Shown piece after piece: positions 1 through 10,332 of a DNA stretch of 64,000 nt. Each line of letters opens with the position of its first letter. The first letter of the stretch is position 1. This stretch comes from Ophiostoma sp. CBS 140.51 (Eukaryota > Ascomycota > Sordariomycetes > Ophiostomatales > Ophiostomataceae). The position numbers were made by a program, and so were the translations under genes. The stretch lies in contig JANSLP010000112.1 of the NCBI GenBank assembly GCA_029298735.1, positions 27,582-91,581 on the forward strand. Reading direction: 5' to 3'. The notes under the pieces are model-generated. The model saw only the letters and a program-made list of their open reading frames with translations, ran no database searches and was not told where the DNA came from.

Positions 1-2150
1 ACGACGCCGATTTTGTCTCCTCAACAGCTGGCAAGAAGTGGACAGCGTGCATGGGCTGTCTGCAAAACAGCACTTTTTCCCAGGGCGCCGAGAGCGACCA
101 GGCCTGGTTTTTCTACAACCTGCGGTACAATGTCGACTACTGCATCTTTGGCTACCCGAATGCAAGCGACGTTGGCTCGAGCCCGTGCCAAACATCGACG
201 GCCTGCGGCCCGCTGCAGGGTAACATGTTTGACGGTATTCCCAGCATGGGCAACCAGACCGAGTTTGACTACTGCTCGGCCAACGGCACGACACTGACGA
301 GCACACTGTTCAAGGGTTGCACGGCGTGTGTCGGTGGCGGCGGTGACCAAAACATTATTGCCAACTCGCTGATCGCTCTGGAGGCGGGCTGCCTACAGCA
401 GCTGCCGGTCGATGAGGCCGTCGGTCTCAGCGGGTCGGTGTTTGCGACAGCGACGACCATTTCCATTGTGGCGCCGACAGAAACGGGTGGTTCCGGTTCT
501 GGGTCGTCTGGCTCCGACTCTAGCGGTCACCGTGTGGCCACCACCACCATTGCCGTCATTGTCGTTGTGGCCCTGCTGGCCATTGCCGCCGTCTGTGGGT
601 TCGCATTTGTTTGCTACCGCAAGCGTCGCGGCTCGGCTCGTCGGGGTGCGGGCGGTGGTGTGAAGAGTGTTTTCCGCAAGAACAAGGAGCAAGACAACTT
701 TTACGGTTTTGGGGGTGGTATCGGCAGTGGTGGTGGTGGCGGCGGCGGCATTCCTAGCGGCGGTATCACGGGTAGCGGTCTCGGTGGATTCGTGTCTGTC
801 CCTACTGGCGGTGCCAGCATTCGCGGTTCCCCGGCGTCTGCGTCCGGCCCGACTGGCTGGTCATCCCGTTTCCCATCGAGTGACCACATCACTTCGCCGC
901 TCAGCTTCCAGTGCCGTGCGAGTGCTACAAGTCTTGACGAAATGGTCGACCTCAAGGCTATCTCGGAAGCCGCTCCTCCGGTTCCTGCTGTTCCTTCTGG
1001 TGGCGGTCGTGGCAATGGCCACAGCCGCAGCAACAGTGCCGGCAGCATGGAGATTGGTGTGACCCTGCAAGAGCATAAACTACAGCAACAGGTTCCCGCT
1101 GCTGCACGCAGGAAGCACCAGAAGCCGCAGGCCATTAGCAGTGCCGCCATCCAAGCCGCCATCTCGGCTGCTGCGTCGCCCAACACTTTGAACAATGGCA
1201 CAAACGGCACAAACGGTCTTGGTACCGGTGGCAGCAGCGGACACTTGCCGGCCATTGTCGAGTCGCCATTCCCGTCGCCGATGCCTGCCGCCCAGCAAAA
1301 CAACACTACGGACAACATTGGCATGCGCATCCACTCGTCCGACTTTGACAAGAAGGGGTATGCCGAAGCAGCCGTCGCAGCCTCGCAGTCACCACCGCCG
1401 CGTCTGCACCAGCTCAAGACATCCTTCTCTCCGCACTTGGGCACCAACTCGTCGCCCTCGTACAACACGCCCACATCGTCGACAGCACTACTGTCGTCCA
1501 CCTCACTCAACAACCAGCTGCCGTCACCCCCCACGGGCCATGGCGGAGGTGGCTACAACCCGGCCATGTATGTTCCGCCTCAACAGCGCGGCTATCAGCA
1601 CCCGACATCTGCCTCGCCTAGCGGTGCTGCCGGCCCTTCACCAAACACCGCCTATGCCAACATGGCCGCCGGCAAACGTGGTGTCTACCAGGGCTGGTCG
1701 GCCATGGTGACGGCAGCTCAACAGTACCAGCAGCAACAGCTGCAGATGAACCACGCATCAGGGACCACGTCCTTGCCTGTGTCGGCCGTCGGCTCGTACC
1801 GCGGCGAACGTGAGCCTGTTTCGGCCATTTCAGTGGCGTCATCCAACGGTCTCGGGTCGGCGACCATGGCTGTTCGCCAGACGTTCTCGGATCGGGAACC
1901 TCAGTCGGCTGGTGGTGCAGGAGCTGGCGATGTCTCGGCGACGTCAATGAACCCGCCCAATGGAGGCTTCCCACCGGTGTCTGCGACGTCGTCTCGCCAA
2001 CTGACAAAGTCGCCGCATGCGCGATCACCACACGCGAAAGCCAAGTCGCCGTATGGCAAGTCGTCGGCACATGCGCGGTCGCCGCACACGCAGACCGAGA
2101 TTGTCCAGACGGACTTTCTGCCGCCGCCACCAGCACGGACGAGAAGATGA
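1..2150 (+). CDS. Cysteine-rich type I membrane protein, LPXTG-annotated fungal family (5' truncated)
   Basis: The open frame is already running at base 3 (Asp-Ala-Asp...), so the start codon and signal peptide lie left of the window. The visible extracellular part (about nt 3-530) has paired cysteines (CxxC at nt 48-59) and potential N-glycosylation sites. It matches the ectodomain of the gene at 58129-59886, so the two are paralogues. A Ser/Gly-rich stalk is followed by one membrane helix (about nt 540-615) and a basic stop-transfer run. The cytoplasmic tail is about 510 residues: a Gly tract (nt 707-790), Ser/Pro/Gln-rich low complexity, and a C-terminal cluster of Ser-Pro-His/Tyr repeats (nt 2008-2094). 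Many fungal relatives are labelled 'LPXTG-domain-containing', although no sortase motif is evident here. The role is unknown; a cell-surface sensor or adhesin is an inference from topology. The ATG at nt 51 is an internal Met, not the start. Confidence 0.85.
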   Translation, partial: DADFVSSTAGKKWTACMGCLQNSTFSQGAESDQAWFFYNLRYNVDYCIFGYPNASDVGSSPCQTSTACGPLQGNMFDGIPSMGNQTEFDYCSANGTTLTSTLFKGCTACVGGGGDQNIIANSLIALEAGCLQQLPVDEAVGLSGSVFATATTISIVAPTETGGSGSGSSGSDSSGHRVATTTIAVIVVVALLAIAAVCGFAFVCYRKRRGSARRGAGGGVKSVFRKNKEQDNFYGFGGGIGSGGGGGGGIPSGGITGSGLGGFVSVPTGGASIRGSPASASGPTGWSSRFPSSDHITSPLSFQCRASATSLDEMVDLKAISEAAPPVPAVPSGGGRGNGHSRSNSAGSMEIGVTLQEHKLQQQVPAAARRKHQKPQAISSAAIQAAISAAASPNTLNNGTNGTNGLGTGGSSGHLPAIVESPFPSPMPAAQQNNTTDNIGMRIHSSDFDKKGYAEAAVAASQSPPPRLHQLKTSFSPHLGTNSSPSYNTPTSSTALLSSTSLNNQLPSPPTGHGGGGYNPAMYVPPQQRGYQHPTSASPSGAAGPSPNTAYANMAAGKRGVYQGWSAMVTAAQQYQQQQLQMNHASGTTSLPVSAVGSYRGEREPVSAISVASSNGLGSATMAVRQTFSDREPQSAGGAGAGDVSATSMNPPNGGFPPVSATSSRQLTKSPHARSPHAKAKSPYGKSSAHARSPHTQTEIVQTDFLPPPPARTRR

Positions 2151-3197
2151 TAAAAGCGGCCTAGATGGCGGATAATGACTTGACGTTTCTTTCCTCGTGT
2201 TTTCTGTTTCAGCATGTTAGCCCTCGTTCTTAATTTCCGCTTCCTTTTCGTCTGTATAATTAGTTCTGCACAGCAGCTTCACGGCCGACTTACCCGTTTC
2301 CTTTTATCGTTTCAATGCCAGCTTTTCTTTTGTCGAGTTAAATAGCCGTCTTCTCATTTTTGTGCGAAGAAATACAATACCCCTTTTTGCTTCCAATCGT
2401 TCCTTCCTCGTATGTATAATTGTATGTTGTGTGAAGAAAGAGCGACCGGCATCTTGTCGTCAAAACTAGAAGTAAAAGGTCATGTGAACATTTCCTTCCC
2501 TCTTTCCCTAAAAATTATCTTGATTTCCCTTTTCACGATTTGTGTCGATCGTACCTTCCTCTGTCCCTCTTAAATGATTTTGTTGTCAAACATGGCAACC
2601 GTGGGTGGCCAATCGGACAACACCAACCGAGCACCTTCCACCAGGTCGGTCGGTGTAATTGATTGACAAGAGAGGGAGGGGCTCAAGAGACAACTCTAGC
2701 CAGGGGCAGGCGGCCAGGGGCGGCAGGCGGCCAGGCCGGCGCTTTCCGCATTATGCCAGAAACGTGCCTGTGTATTCCAGGTGCAGAAGTCCGTGGGAGG
2801 TACCTGTAATACGTCGTAAACTGCCCGTTTTAGCAATGTGGAATCGAAAAGCCCGGTCCCGTCCGCCTGGTTCGCTCCTTCCGCACCCTCGTCTAACGTC
2901 TTGCACCCCCTCCTTCCCCTCGTATCATTTGTATCAATTGCCCTTGTTCTTTCCTGCCCAGCTCGGCCTTTTGCCTTGACACCCGGACTGTGTCAGAACT
3001 TTCCGCACAGCCTCTTCTGACGTCGTTTCTTGTGTTCTTCTTTAATCTTTTTTTCTTTTTCTTTTTCTTACTCCATTCTTATTCTCCGTCTCAGATCATA
3101 TATATATATATATATAAGAGCAATCGTCAGACCTCATTTCGTCTCATCTAGTTTTCAATCTCATTCATTGATCTTATCGTTCACATCTCGATTCATC
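2151..3197. other. Intergenic region with no gene seen
   Basis: This holds the 3' UTR of the left-edge gene (AT-rich up to about 2600) and the promoter and leader of the next gene. From about 2870 the + strand becomes strongly pyrimidine-rich, as is usual for fungal promoters and leaders. No open frame here looks coding. Confidence 0.6.
3099..3116. repeat. (TA)9 microsatellite
   Basis: Nine uninterrupted TA units lie about 80 bp upstream of the start codon at 3198. The position and sequence would also let it act as a TATA element for the DUF7053-like gene; that role is inferred. Confidence 0.85.
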
Positions 3198-3858
3198 ATG
3201 TCTTGTAAGCCATCCTTCATCCTTCGCGCTTCGTTTCACTTCCACTTTCTCACAGTTCACAGTCTTTAACACAACCGCCAACCTCCGCCATACGTCGCCG
3301 CTGCCGGCGGGCACCGACAAGGCCGCGGCTATCAAGACCATGCTGCAAGACCACAAGGCGTTTATCCAGTGCGGACCCCACAGTGTCGACTGCGAGGTTG
3401 TAGGAGACGACGAAGCCAGCAAGCTGGCCGCGACAGCCCTCGCCTCGCACGCCAAGAACGAACACCCTCTGCCTGACAGTGTGCGTGAAGTGTTGGAGTC
3501 ACCCACAAAGGAAAAGGGCAGTCTCAAGTTTGGCGTGTACCGCGTGACAGATCTTGTCCAGACGCTGCCTGCCGGTCTATGGGACTCCAAAGTGGTGAGC
3601 ACGTACGAGATGACGGACACACCGGCGGGCGTGTATGTGCGGATCCGGAGTCCCATGTCGATTGTGATGGACACGACGTGGACGATTATCGACGGCGAGG
3701 ATGGCAAACTCGAATTGGTGGAAGAGATTGTCATTTACTGCTCGCGGCTGCTCATCGGAACAGTCAAGGGGCTGTGTGAAGGTGGCTGGCAGCAGATCCA
3801 CACCAACATGATGAAGCGGCTGGCCGAGGGCGACAAGGCGGAGATGGGGAAGAATTAG
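3198..3858 (+). CDS. DUF7053-like fungal protein, two exons
   Basis: Exon 1 codes for only 7 nt (3198-3204, ATGTCTT). The intron 3205-3262 (donor GTAAGC, acceptor TTCACAG) joins it to 3263-3858, giving about 200 residues that begin MSFFNTTANL. This splice keeps the frame exactly, whereas the first Met of the uninterrupted frame (3340) would lose a conserved N-terminus. The body has the alternating strand character of an SRPBCC/START-like fold: a segment ending GVYRVTDLVQTLPAG, then YEMTDTPAGVYVRIRSPM, then a C-terminal helix rich in Lys and Glu. It resembles the fungal DUF7053 family, whose function is not known. No signal peptide or membrane helix is present. Family assignment is from memory of the sequence pattern and is moderately sure; the gene model is firmer. 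Confidence 0.75.
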
Positions 3859-4060
3859 AAGAGGCTTGACTGCACACCACATATACACACACACGGGAGA
3901 GATAGAGGCGTCGGCGTTTGGCATTCTCAATTCCTGTCATTTCTTGCATTTCATTCCTATTTACCAGTTGCAGCGTCAAAGGCCGCGATATATACAAAGT
4001 CCATCAATCATACATTTTACCTTTTACTTTCCAAAATGGTATCGTATCCCTTCACGCTTT

Positions 4061-5089
4061 TTACAGCTTCCCCAGGTACGTCTGTCCCCGCTGCAGAGAG
4101 GCAACGGCACCAGCCACCATCTCATCGACAATCTTAATCTCGTCGCCCGCATGGCCATCGTGGCCGTGGCTTTCCAGGTCGTGCTCAAAGGGAATAATGC
4201 CCTTGGCGCACAGATCCAGAATCTTTTGGGGCTGCTCGTGCCACTTGCGAATGTAGGCATTGAGCCGTGTGCGCAGCGGGCGACCCGTCAGCACCAGCGT
4301 AATGTCCGTGTCGTCCGTGTCGCATGTCACCACGGCCTGCTTGTGTGCCTCGCTGCAGTTGGCCTCGGCACAGGCCACAAACCGCGTGCCGACCCAGACG
4401 CCGGCAGCGCCCTGCATCAGAGCCGCCGCCAGACCGCGGCCATCACTGATACCACCAGCAGCGACGACCAGCGGCTCCGCTAGCAAAAAGTTGCCCTTTT
4501 GGCCCTTGGCTTTGAGGGCCTTGCGCTCGGTGGCGACGCGGTTCGCCACATCCACAACGGCCGGGATCAGAACAGTACCCGCCACAGGGCCCGTGTGTCC
4601 GCCGCCCTCCGTACCTTGGGCACACACCATGTCCACACCCCGTGCCAAAGCTTTCGCGGCATGCTTCGGGTGGCCCACCATGTTCATCACCAGGATGCCG
4701 TGGCTGTGCAGGCGGTCAATCACGTAGGCAGGCGGGACGCCGACAGCACTGACAAACAGCTTGGCGCCCTCGTTGATGACGATATCGATGAGCTCGTCGA
4801 GCTTACCCTCGGTGTAATCGTAGTTGGTGGCGCGGGCGCCGTCGCCGACCTGGGGCAAGGCCAGGTCGATGCCAAAGGGGAGATCGGGGCGCGCGAGGTC
4901 GGCCTTGAGCTCGGCGACGGTTTCACGGAGCTGCTGGGGTGTCAGACGAAAACCGCCAACGACACCGAGACCGCCGGCATTGCTGACAGCCGCGGCAAGA
5001 GCGCCTCCAGAGACACGGGCCATACCGGCGAGGACGATGGGATGCTGGATGCCGAGCAGCTCGGTCAGGGGTGTTGAAAGGGGGGCCAT
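4061..5089 (-). CDS. Nitronate monooxygenase / 2-nitropropane dioxygenase-like FMN enzyme
   Basis: A 342-residue single-exon protein of the NMO (2-nitropropane dioxygenase) TIM-barrel family. These enzymes use FMN to oxidise alkyl nitronates, including the toxin propionate-3-nitronate, to carbonyl compounds and nitrite. Family hallmarks: the N-terminal strand GIQHPIVLAGMARVSGG (residues 13-29), GGLGVVGG (39-46), the EGGGHTG loop carrying the family's active-site histidine (161-167, His165), and the phosphate-binding AAGGISDGRG (210-219) followed by GAAGVWVGTRF (228-237). Length is normal for fungal members. There is no signal peptide and no C-terminal peroxisomal tripeptide (ends YLGKL), so a cytosolic location is likely. 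Substrate specificity cannot be read from sequence. The leader (5090-5330) is shared with no other gene; the neighbour upstream is also on the minus strand. Confidence 0.9.
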   Translation of the reverse strand: MAPLSTPLTELLGIQHPIVLAGMARVSGGALAAAVSNAGGLGVVGGFRLTPQQLRETVAELKADLARPDLPFGIDLALPQVGDGARATNYDYTEGKLDELIDIVINEGAKLFVSAVGVPPAYVIDRLHSHGILVMNMVGHPKHAAKALARGVDMVCAQGTEGGGHTGPVAGTVLIPAVVDVANRVATERKALKAKGQKGNFLLAEPLVVAAGGISDGRGLAAALMQGAAGVWVGTRFVACAEANCSEAHKQAVVTCDTDDTDITLVLTGRPLRTRLNAYIRKWHEQPQKILDLCAKGIIPFEHDLESHGHDGHAGDEIKIVDEMVAGAVASLQRGQTYLGKL

Positions 5090-6252
5090 AGTGTTGGTGG
5101 TGTGTGAATAAGAGATATAGGTGTGTGGTGTAAAAGAGGTAAGAAAGGGCCGAGTATCGTCAAATCTGGTGAGAAGATGGAGAGACTCGGGAAAGAGCCA
5201 AAGTTCTTATAAGACGGAAGACGGAAGGTGCGGCCGGGACAAGTGGAGACAGTTCGCTCTAAAGATGGAAGCGAGCTGTTGGATGCAAATAATGTAAAGA
5301 AGAATGCAAATAGTAACAAGTTATGAAGACAAAAATAGTTAACGAAGCCGAAGAGAAGCAGACACGGGAGTTATGGATGGGGAGACAAGGTCAAGAATGA
5401 GGAGAAAGCTCGCCCCCATCGCTTCTCCGCCCTGCCGTCTGCTGTTTCTTGAACTTATTTGCTGTCATTTTTGCGGGGGATCTCCGCCCTTAAGCTGGGG
5501 GAGACGCTAGTGCCGCCAACCAAAACACTTGACAGTGGACATGCCGAGGCACAACCAGCCCTGACAGCCGGAAGGAGCCAAAATACGGGGCAAAAAAGAG
5601 AAGGAACGACCGAAAAGTAAAGCCTGTGTTGGAGACTTTGCGAGCGTTCAATACAACATCACCAAAACTGATAATAGCTGGAAATAGACATGGTTTGCAA
5701 TTGGGCAAGAACTGCCGTATTTCCTTTGATGTGCTCGCAGTTTTAAGTCCTGTTGTACGCCTTCACTGATAACAATCTTGGCATCGCCCATTGGGCCATT
5801 TCAGCCCGAGGTCACAACTGTGGGACAAACTGATTGTGGGCTGCATTAATACACTTTAACGGAGAATAGAAAGACAAAAGTACCTTGAAAGAGACTCCGT
5901 ATGTCCAGAGTGTGTCTCAAAAAGGGTTTGAAAAGGCCAAAATTACAATGTCATTAATTCGTCGCGAAGAGGGCCGCTCGCTCAAGAGTACTCTTGTCCT
6001 CTCGTCTAGGTATATACTGTAAAGGATATAAAGAAAAGAAACAGAAGAAAACAAAAGAAGAAAGTAAAGAGTGTAATGTACAGATCCGTGCATCGCAAGA
6101 CACAAGCCGCCGAGGCGGCAATGTCATTGTCCTCAGTTGACAGTTGACAGCTCACAAGGTTGATTGATCGAGACGCGATTATCAGACTATCAAGCCCGGA
6201 GAAGGGATACCGAGTCATAGTTCTCACCTAAAGCTGACTGCTCGCCACCGCT
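5090..6252. other. Intergenic region between two minus-strand genes
   Basis: It contains the promoter and pyrimidine-rich leader (seen on the minus strand, about 5090-5330) of the nitronate monooxygenase and the 3' UTR of the 615-residue protein gene. No coding frame, repeat or RNA gene was recognised. Confidence 0.55.
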
Positions 6253-8100
6253 CTAATCGAATCGCGGTAATCTAGCCGGAACAAACTCCGCCTCGCGCGC
6301 TTCCTTGGACGAGAGCGTGTACGGCGAGTAGGCTGGAGTGGAGTCGGTGGTGGCTGTGGTGGTGGCATCTGCGGCCTCGACTGTGTCGTTCTTCTTGTCG
6401 ACAACGTCGACCGTCTTGTTGGTCTCGTCAACCTTGTCGGCTGTCGCCAACTCAGTTGGCTCGGCCTCAGTCAACCCCCGCTCCTTGGCCAACCGAGCAG
6501 CTGCCTCCCGCCGCTTCTCTATCGCTTCATCCTCTTCGCGTGCAGCGCGCTCGTCTTCCTCACGGATCTGCTCGGCAGTCAACTCGGTGGGCTGCTCAAC
6601 AGCCCCACCCGTCTCCTCCCTCTCATCCACGGGCTCGTCAAAGGCTTCGCCGAGGGGCAGAGACATGCTGCTGAGACGGTTGGTGATGGACGATGGCGGT
6701 GACCGTGGCGAAGAGCCGACAGCCACGCTGTCAATGGTTGTGCGCGAGACGCTGCGGGTAAGCACGCCCTTAATCGACGCAGGACCGGCTGCTCCACCTG
6801 TAACTGACGTGGTGGACGCCCCCGTGTCCGCCCGCTTCTTACCCTTGCGCTGCTGTTGCTCAATCGCTCCCGTCGCCGCCAGACTGCTGCTGCTGCTAAA
6901 CCGTGTACGGCCGCTGCTTCTATCGTCGACGTGGTTGAGGGCGACGGCAAACTCGTCGTCCAGCGGGACAGCGTCCTCGTCGTCTTCCTCGTCGCTCGGG
7001 AACAGGTCGCCGCGTGACCGGAACGAGTTGGATGTGTCACCCGAGCTGGTCGTGCCGCTACGCTTGCGTGTTGTTGTTGTGCCGGCGTCGTCGTCGTAGT
7101 ATTCGTCATGATCACCGACTGTACCCCTAGTCGTAGGTCTTGTTGCAGGCACAGACGACAGGGCTGTTCCATACTGCCTTGACGCATCCGCTGCCTCCAG
7201 CTCGCTCTGCCATGACAAGAGCCCACGTCGTGATCCTGTACCGGTGCCGTCTTGATAGTCGTCGTCGTTACCTCCTCCTCCCAACAGCGGCTCGTTTTCG
7301 TCCCGCGCGCGCATCATATCTGCCCCGCCGCCCAACCGCCGACCGCCCATGCTGTTTTGTTGTAGACTACCACCGCTAGCACTGCTGTTGGGGTGTTCGC
7401 GGAGGTTCGCTGCGCTCGGCTTGTATCGTAATGTGCCGCCAATCTTCCACGGCAGTCGGCTCAGGAATCCTAGCGGTGCGGTGCTCGGAATGACGGTCGG
7501 GTCATCTTCTTGCGGGTGCTTGCGCCGCATGGCGCGCGTGCTGTAGCTCATACCGCGGCCTCGCCTTGGCTGGTCTGTCACCTCGCCACTGCCGCCGGCG
7601 CCGTCTCCTGATGACATGCCTCCGTCACCGGGCGCTTCACCTGCATTTTCGTCGTCTTCGTCGGCGCCATCGTGATGTTGTCCCCGGTTTCGTGTTGAGC
7701 CTGAACCGGCCAACAACCGGTCCCAGTCCGCCGACCGGGCACGCCAGCTGCCAAAAAGGCCGCCTCCCCCTCTTTCGGCCTCCGGTTGATCACCCACTGC
7801 TCCCTGCTCGTCGTTGAAGTCGTCGTACCAGTCGTCGTAAAAGTCAAAACTGTACTCGGCCCGGCTGCGGTGCGCGCCTCGTGCACGCTCGCGCTGTCGC
7901 CGGGCACGATCTTCACGGTCGCCCAGGCATGGCGCCATGCACGAGTCGATTGCTTCACCCAGCGACGCAAGACACGGGTTGACGTACGATTGCTGAAACG
8001 TCCAGATACCAGCGGCGGCGTTTTCCGTGACGGTCTCGGCATTGTGGGAGAGTTGGTTCCACCGCTGCCGTAGCCGCGGGTCTTCCAAGAAGGCGGCCAT
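6253..8100 (-). CDS. Conserved fungal protein of unknown function, disordered, acidic (615 aa)
   Basis: A single-exon frame of 615 residues that I do not recognise as a named family; it looks like a conserved hypothetical of Sordariomycetes. The N-terminal ~60 residues (PRLRQRWNQLSHNAETV...) are well ordered in character, with three Cys or Cys-Leu positions, and are followed by a basic run. An aromatic and acidic patch comes next (YSFDFYDDWYDDF, about residues 83-95). The middle is low complexity with Ser, Gly and Asp runs and several acidic clusters such as DEEDDEDAVPLDDE. Near residues 520-560 there is a charged coiled-coil stretch rich in Glu, Arg and Ala, and the C-terminus is EFVPARLPRFD. 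No membrane helix or signal peptide. The strong codon bias and the absence of stops over 1.8 kb support a real gene. Function is not assigned. Confidence 0.75.
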   Translation of the reverse strand: MAAFLEDPRLRQRWNQLSHNAETVTENAAAGIWTFQQSYVNPCLASLGEAIDSCMAPCLGDREDRARRQRERARGAHRSRAEYSFDFYDDWYDDFNDEQGAVGDQPEAERGGGGLFGSWRARSADWDRLLAGSGSTRNRGQHHDGADEDDENAGEAPGDGGMSSGDGAGGSGEVTDQPRRGRGMSYSTRAMRRKHPQEDDPTVIPSTAPLGFLSRLPWKIGGTLRYKPSAANLREHPNSSASGGSLQQNSMGGRRLGGGADMMRARDENEPLLGGGGNDDDYQDGTGTGSRRGLLSWQSELEAADASRQYGTALSSVPATRPTTRGTVGDHDEYYDDDAGTTTTRKRSGTTSSGDTSNSFRSRGDLFPSDEEDDEDAVPLDDEFAVALNHVDDRSSGRTRFSSSSSLAATGAIEQQQRKGKKRADTGASTTSVTGGAAGPASIKGVLTRSVSRTTIDSVAVGSSPRSPPSSITNRLSSMSLPLGEAFDEPVDEREETGGAVEQPTELTAEQIREEDERAAREEDEAIEKRREAAARLAKERGLTEAEPTELATADKVDETNKTVDVVDKKNDTVEAADATTTATTDSTPAYSPYTLSSKEAREAEFVPARLPRFD

Positions 8101-10332
8101 AGCGGTGGGTAGTGTGATTAAGGATGACTACGTTTGTAGGATGTCGATTTGGTCGCACAGTCGGGCTGCGACAGGACAGGGTTACGTACTGCTGCGCAAA
8201 TCGCCCATGAAGACGATGCGACAGACAAGCGGATGGATTTGATGATTGATGGAGGCCGCAAAGAATAATGTAATCGAGAGACAGAGTGGAAATCGAGGGA
8301 TATCGCGCGGGGATATCGTCGACGAATGAAGATCCGAATGGGTTGTCGTCAATGAAGGAGAAGAACAATCGAGAGCAGTCGATTCGTCGCAGAGGCGGAT
8401 GTCCCGCTTATCTGCAGCGAGTACAAGTCGCTCGACTGGACGCTGTGTGCCGTTCTTCTCTCTCGTGCAGGCGGAGTATCGGTTGCTGCCCACTTTGTCG
8501 TCCAGCCTTCTCTTTCCAAGAGTGCGGCCGCGTGCCGTTGTTTGTTATGGTGTCGCGGTAGTGCTGTTTTGTTTGTAGGAGTGGGGAATGATGTTGGAAA
8601 GGCAGAGGTCGAATCTAGACGCCCAATGAGTCGTATGCGCGACCGCAATGCTGTTATCGTCGGTGTTGTCGTCGGTGCCTGTTGTGTTGTGTTTTGTGTA
8701 TCAAATACAGTTTATTGCTGCCCGCTGTCGCGATGGGGAAGAAATGACTGCTGGCTGATGATTCCAACGTACTCCAGTTTGCTCCTTCCTTTGCTTGCTC
8801 TTTCCTGCTGCTGCTCCAGTGCACGACAAAGTAAATGTAAGGCCACGCTATGCCCCTTTCGTCGACTCCTTTGTCATTTCTTTTTGGCTGTTTCAGCGCT
8901 GTTGGAGCTTGGGAGGTCCGGAGTATGCTGTAAATTGTGCCGGGAGGACACTAATGACAATTCCCCAGAGTGCGATTCGGGCGCCAAAAACCGAATTGAT
9001 GCACCAATGCGCTAAAACAGAACTGCGATTTGTGCTGAAATGGGAATGACGTATGTTTCGGCTTCAGTAAGAAACCGACCAGACATAATGGTTGTGTTAC
9101 ACAGCATCAACAGTGAGGAAGATAGCTTCAAGGATCGGAAGCTGTAAGTTTCTGTCCGCTTCATAACTAGATATACTTATTCTATCATTTCTTGTATCAT
9201 TGTTTACATAATATTGGCCAGCTCCGGTTCAGTTAGAGATCGTCAGGAACAGGTATTGAGAGGAGTTTGACTACAGCTCCTCTTCCTTTCACAAAGAATA
9301 CGTACCGGCATGTACATGTGGCATTGTATTTCATACCACGGTTTGACATGAGGAAAACTCAAGCAGGGCATGCTCCGTACTGACTATCAAGGCAGTGGAA
9401 TGAAGGGCACGTGGGCATGAAGAAAGGCACGAGGGCAGTTTGTTTTGACAAAAGAAGAAAGAGATGATGAATGGCGAGCTTTAAAAAGCGCAGTAGTAGT
9501 AGTGTCATGATTTTTACAAGTACAATGCAATGGGTATGCTCGGTTCCCAGGCCCCAAGAAAACTAATGTAAACAAGACGAATGTGGGATGTCGCTTTCAG
9601 CGTGCATCCGGTCGGACCCTTTAATGTGTCGTATGTGCCATTTGGCTGTCAACCAAAGAGTCAAGATATGCCCCAACCAAGAGTATGTTAAATCCAATAA
9701 AACCATGGCCAACAAAGCTGAACGGCATATCCTAGGCACGATGCAGCCCACCAAACGTAACCATGCTAACAGGATGTACCTCTTGCGAAAGAAGGGCTCC
9801 AGGCGTAGCAGTCCTCATTGAGCGTGTACGCAGATGCAAGATTTGTCGGACAGTGGATGTAGAATCGGCTTTCATGACAACATCCGACGCCATATTGACC
9901 GAGTTCGGTGGCTGGGAAGCAGGCATGCCGTAGTTCGACGTAGGTCCCATGCTGAGCCCCTGCCGTCTTCCAAATATGCAGTCGTGCCGGGTATGTTGGT
10001 TCACAATCTCTGTTTCGCTTTGAAAACGGTACTTGCCGTATAGCCTAACAGCTCCCATAACACCATGTCGTTCAAATATGGAAGGTCGGTCGGCGGTCGG
10101 GATAAGGCGGAATAAACGTATAGTAGGCAAATATGTGCATGAGGCTGATGCGAGTGGCTATTGCTATGATATGCTGGTATGTATAAGGTATGCGGTCTTC
10201 GTCGGGTTCGGTCGGTCCGTTTCGTGTACGCCTGTCGTGGCGTCGGGTAATTAATTATCGAGGGCCGGAGAGAAGGTAGGAGGGAAGGAGAATGGGTGGT
10301 TGGAGAGAGAGAGAGTTGAGGCCGCATCCACC
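8101..10332. other. 2.2-kb intergenic region with no gene seen
   Basis: It lies between the start of the 615-residue protein gene and the stop codon of the taxilin-like gene. It should contain that protein's promoter (about 8101-8700) and the 3' UTR of the taxilin-like gene. No open frame has family resemblance, coding codon bias or usable splice partners. Short GGTCGG-type tandem motifs occur near 10080-10100 and 10200-10220. Confidence 0.5.
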
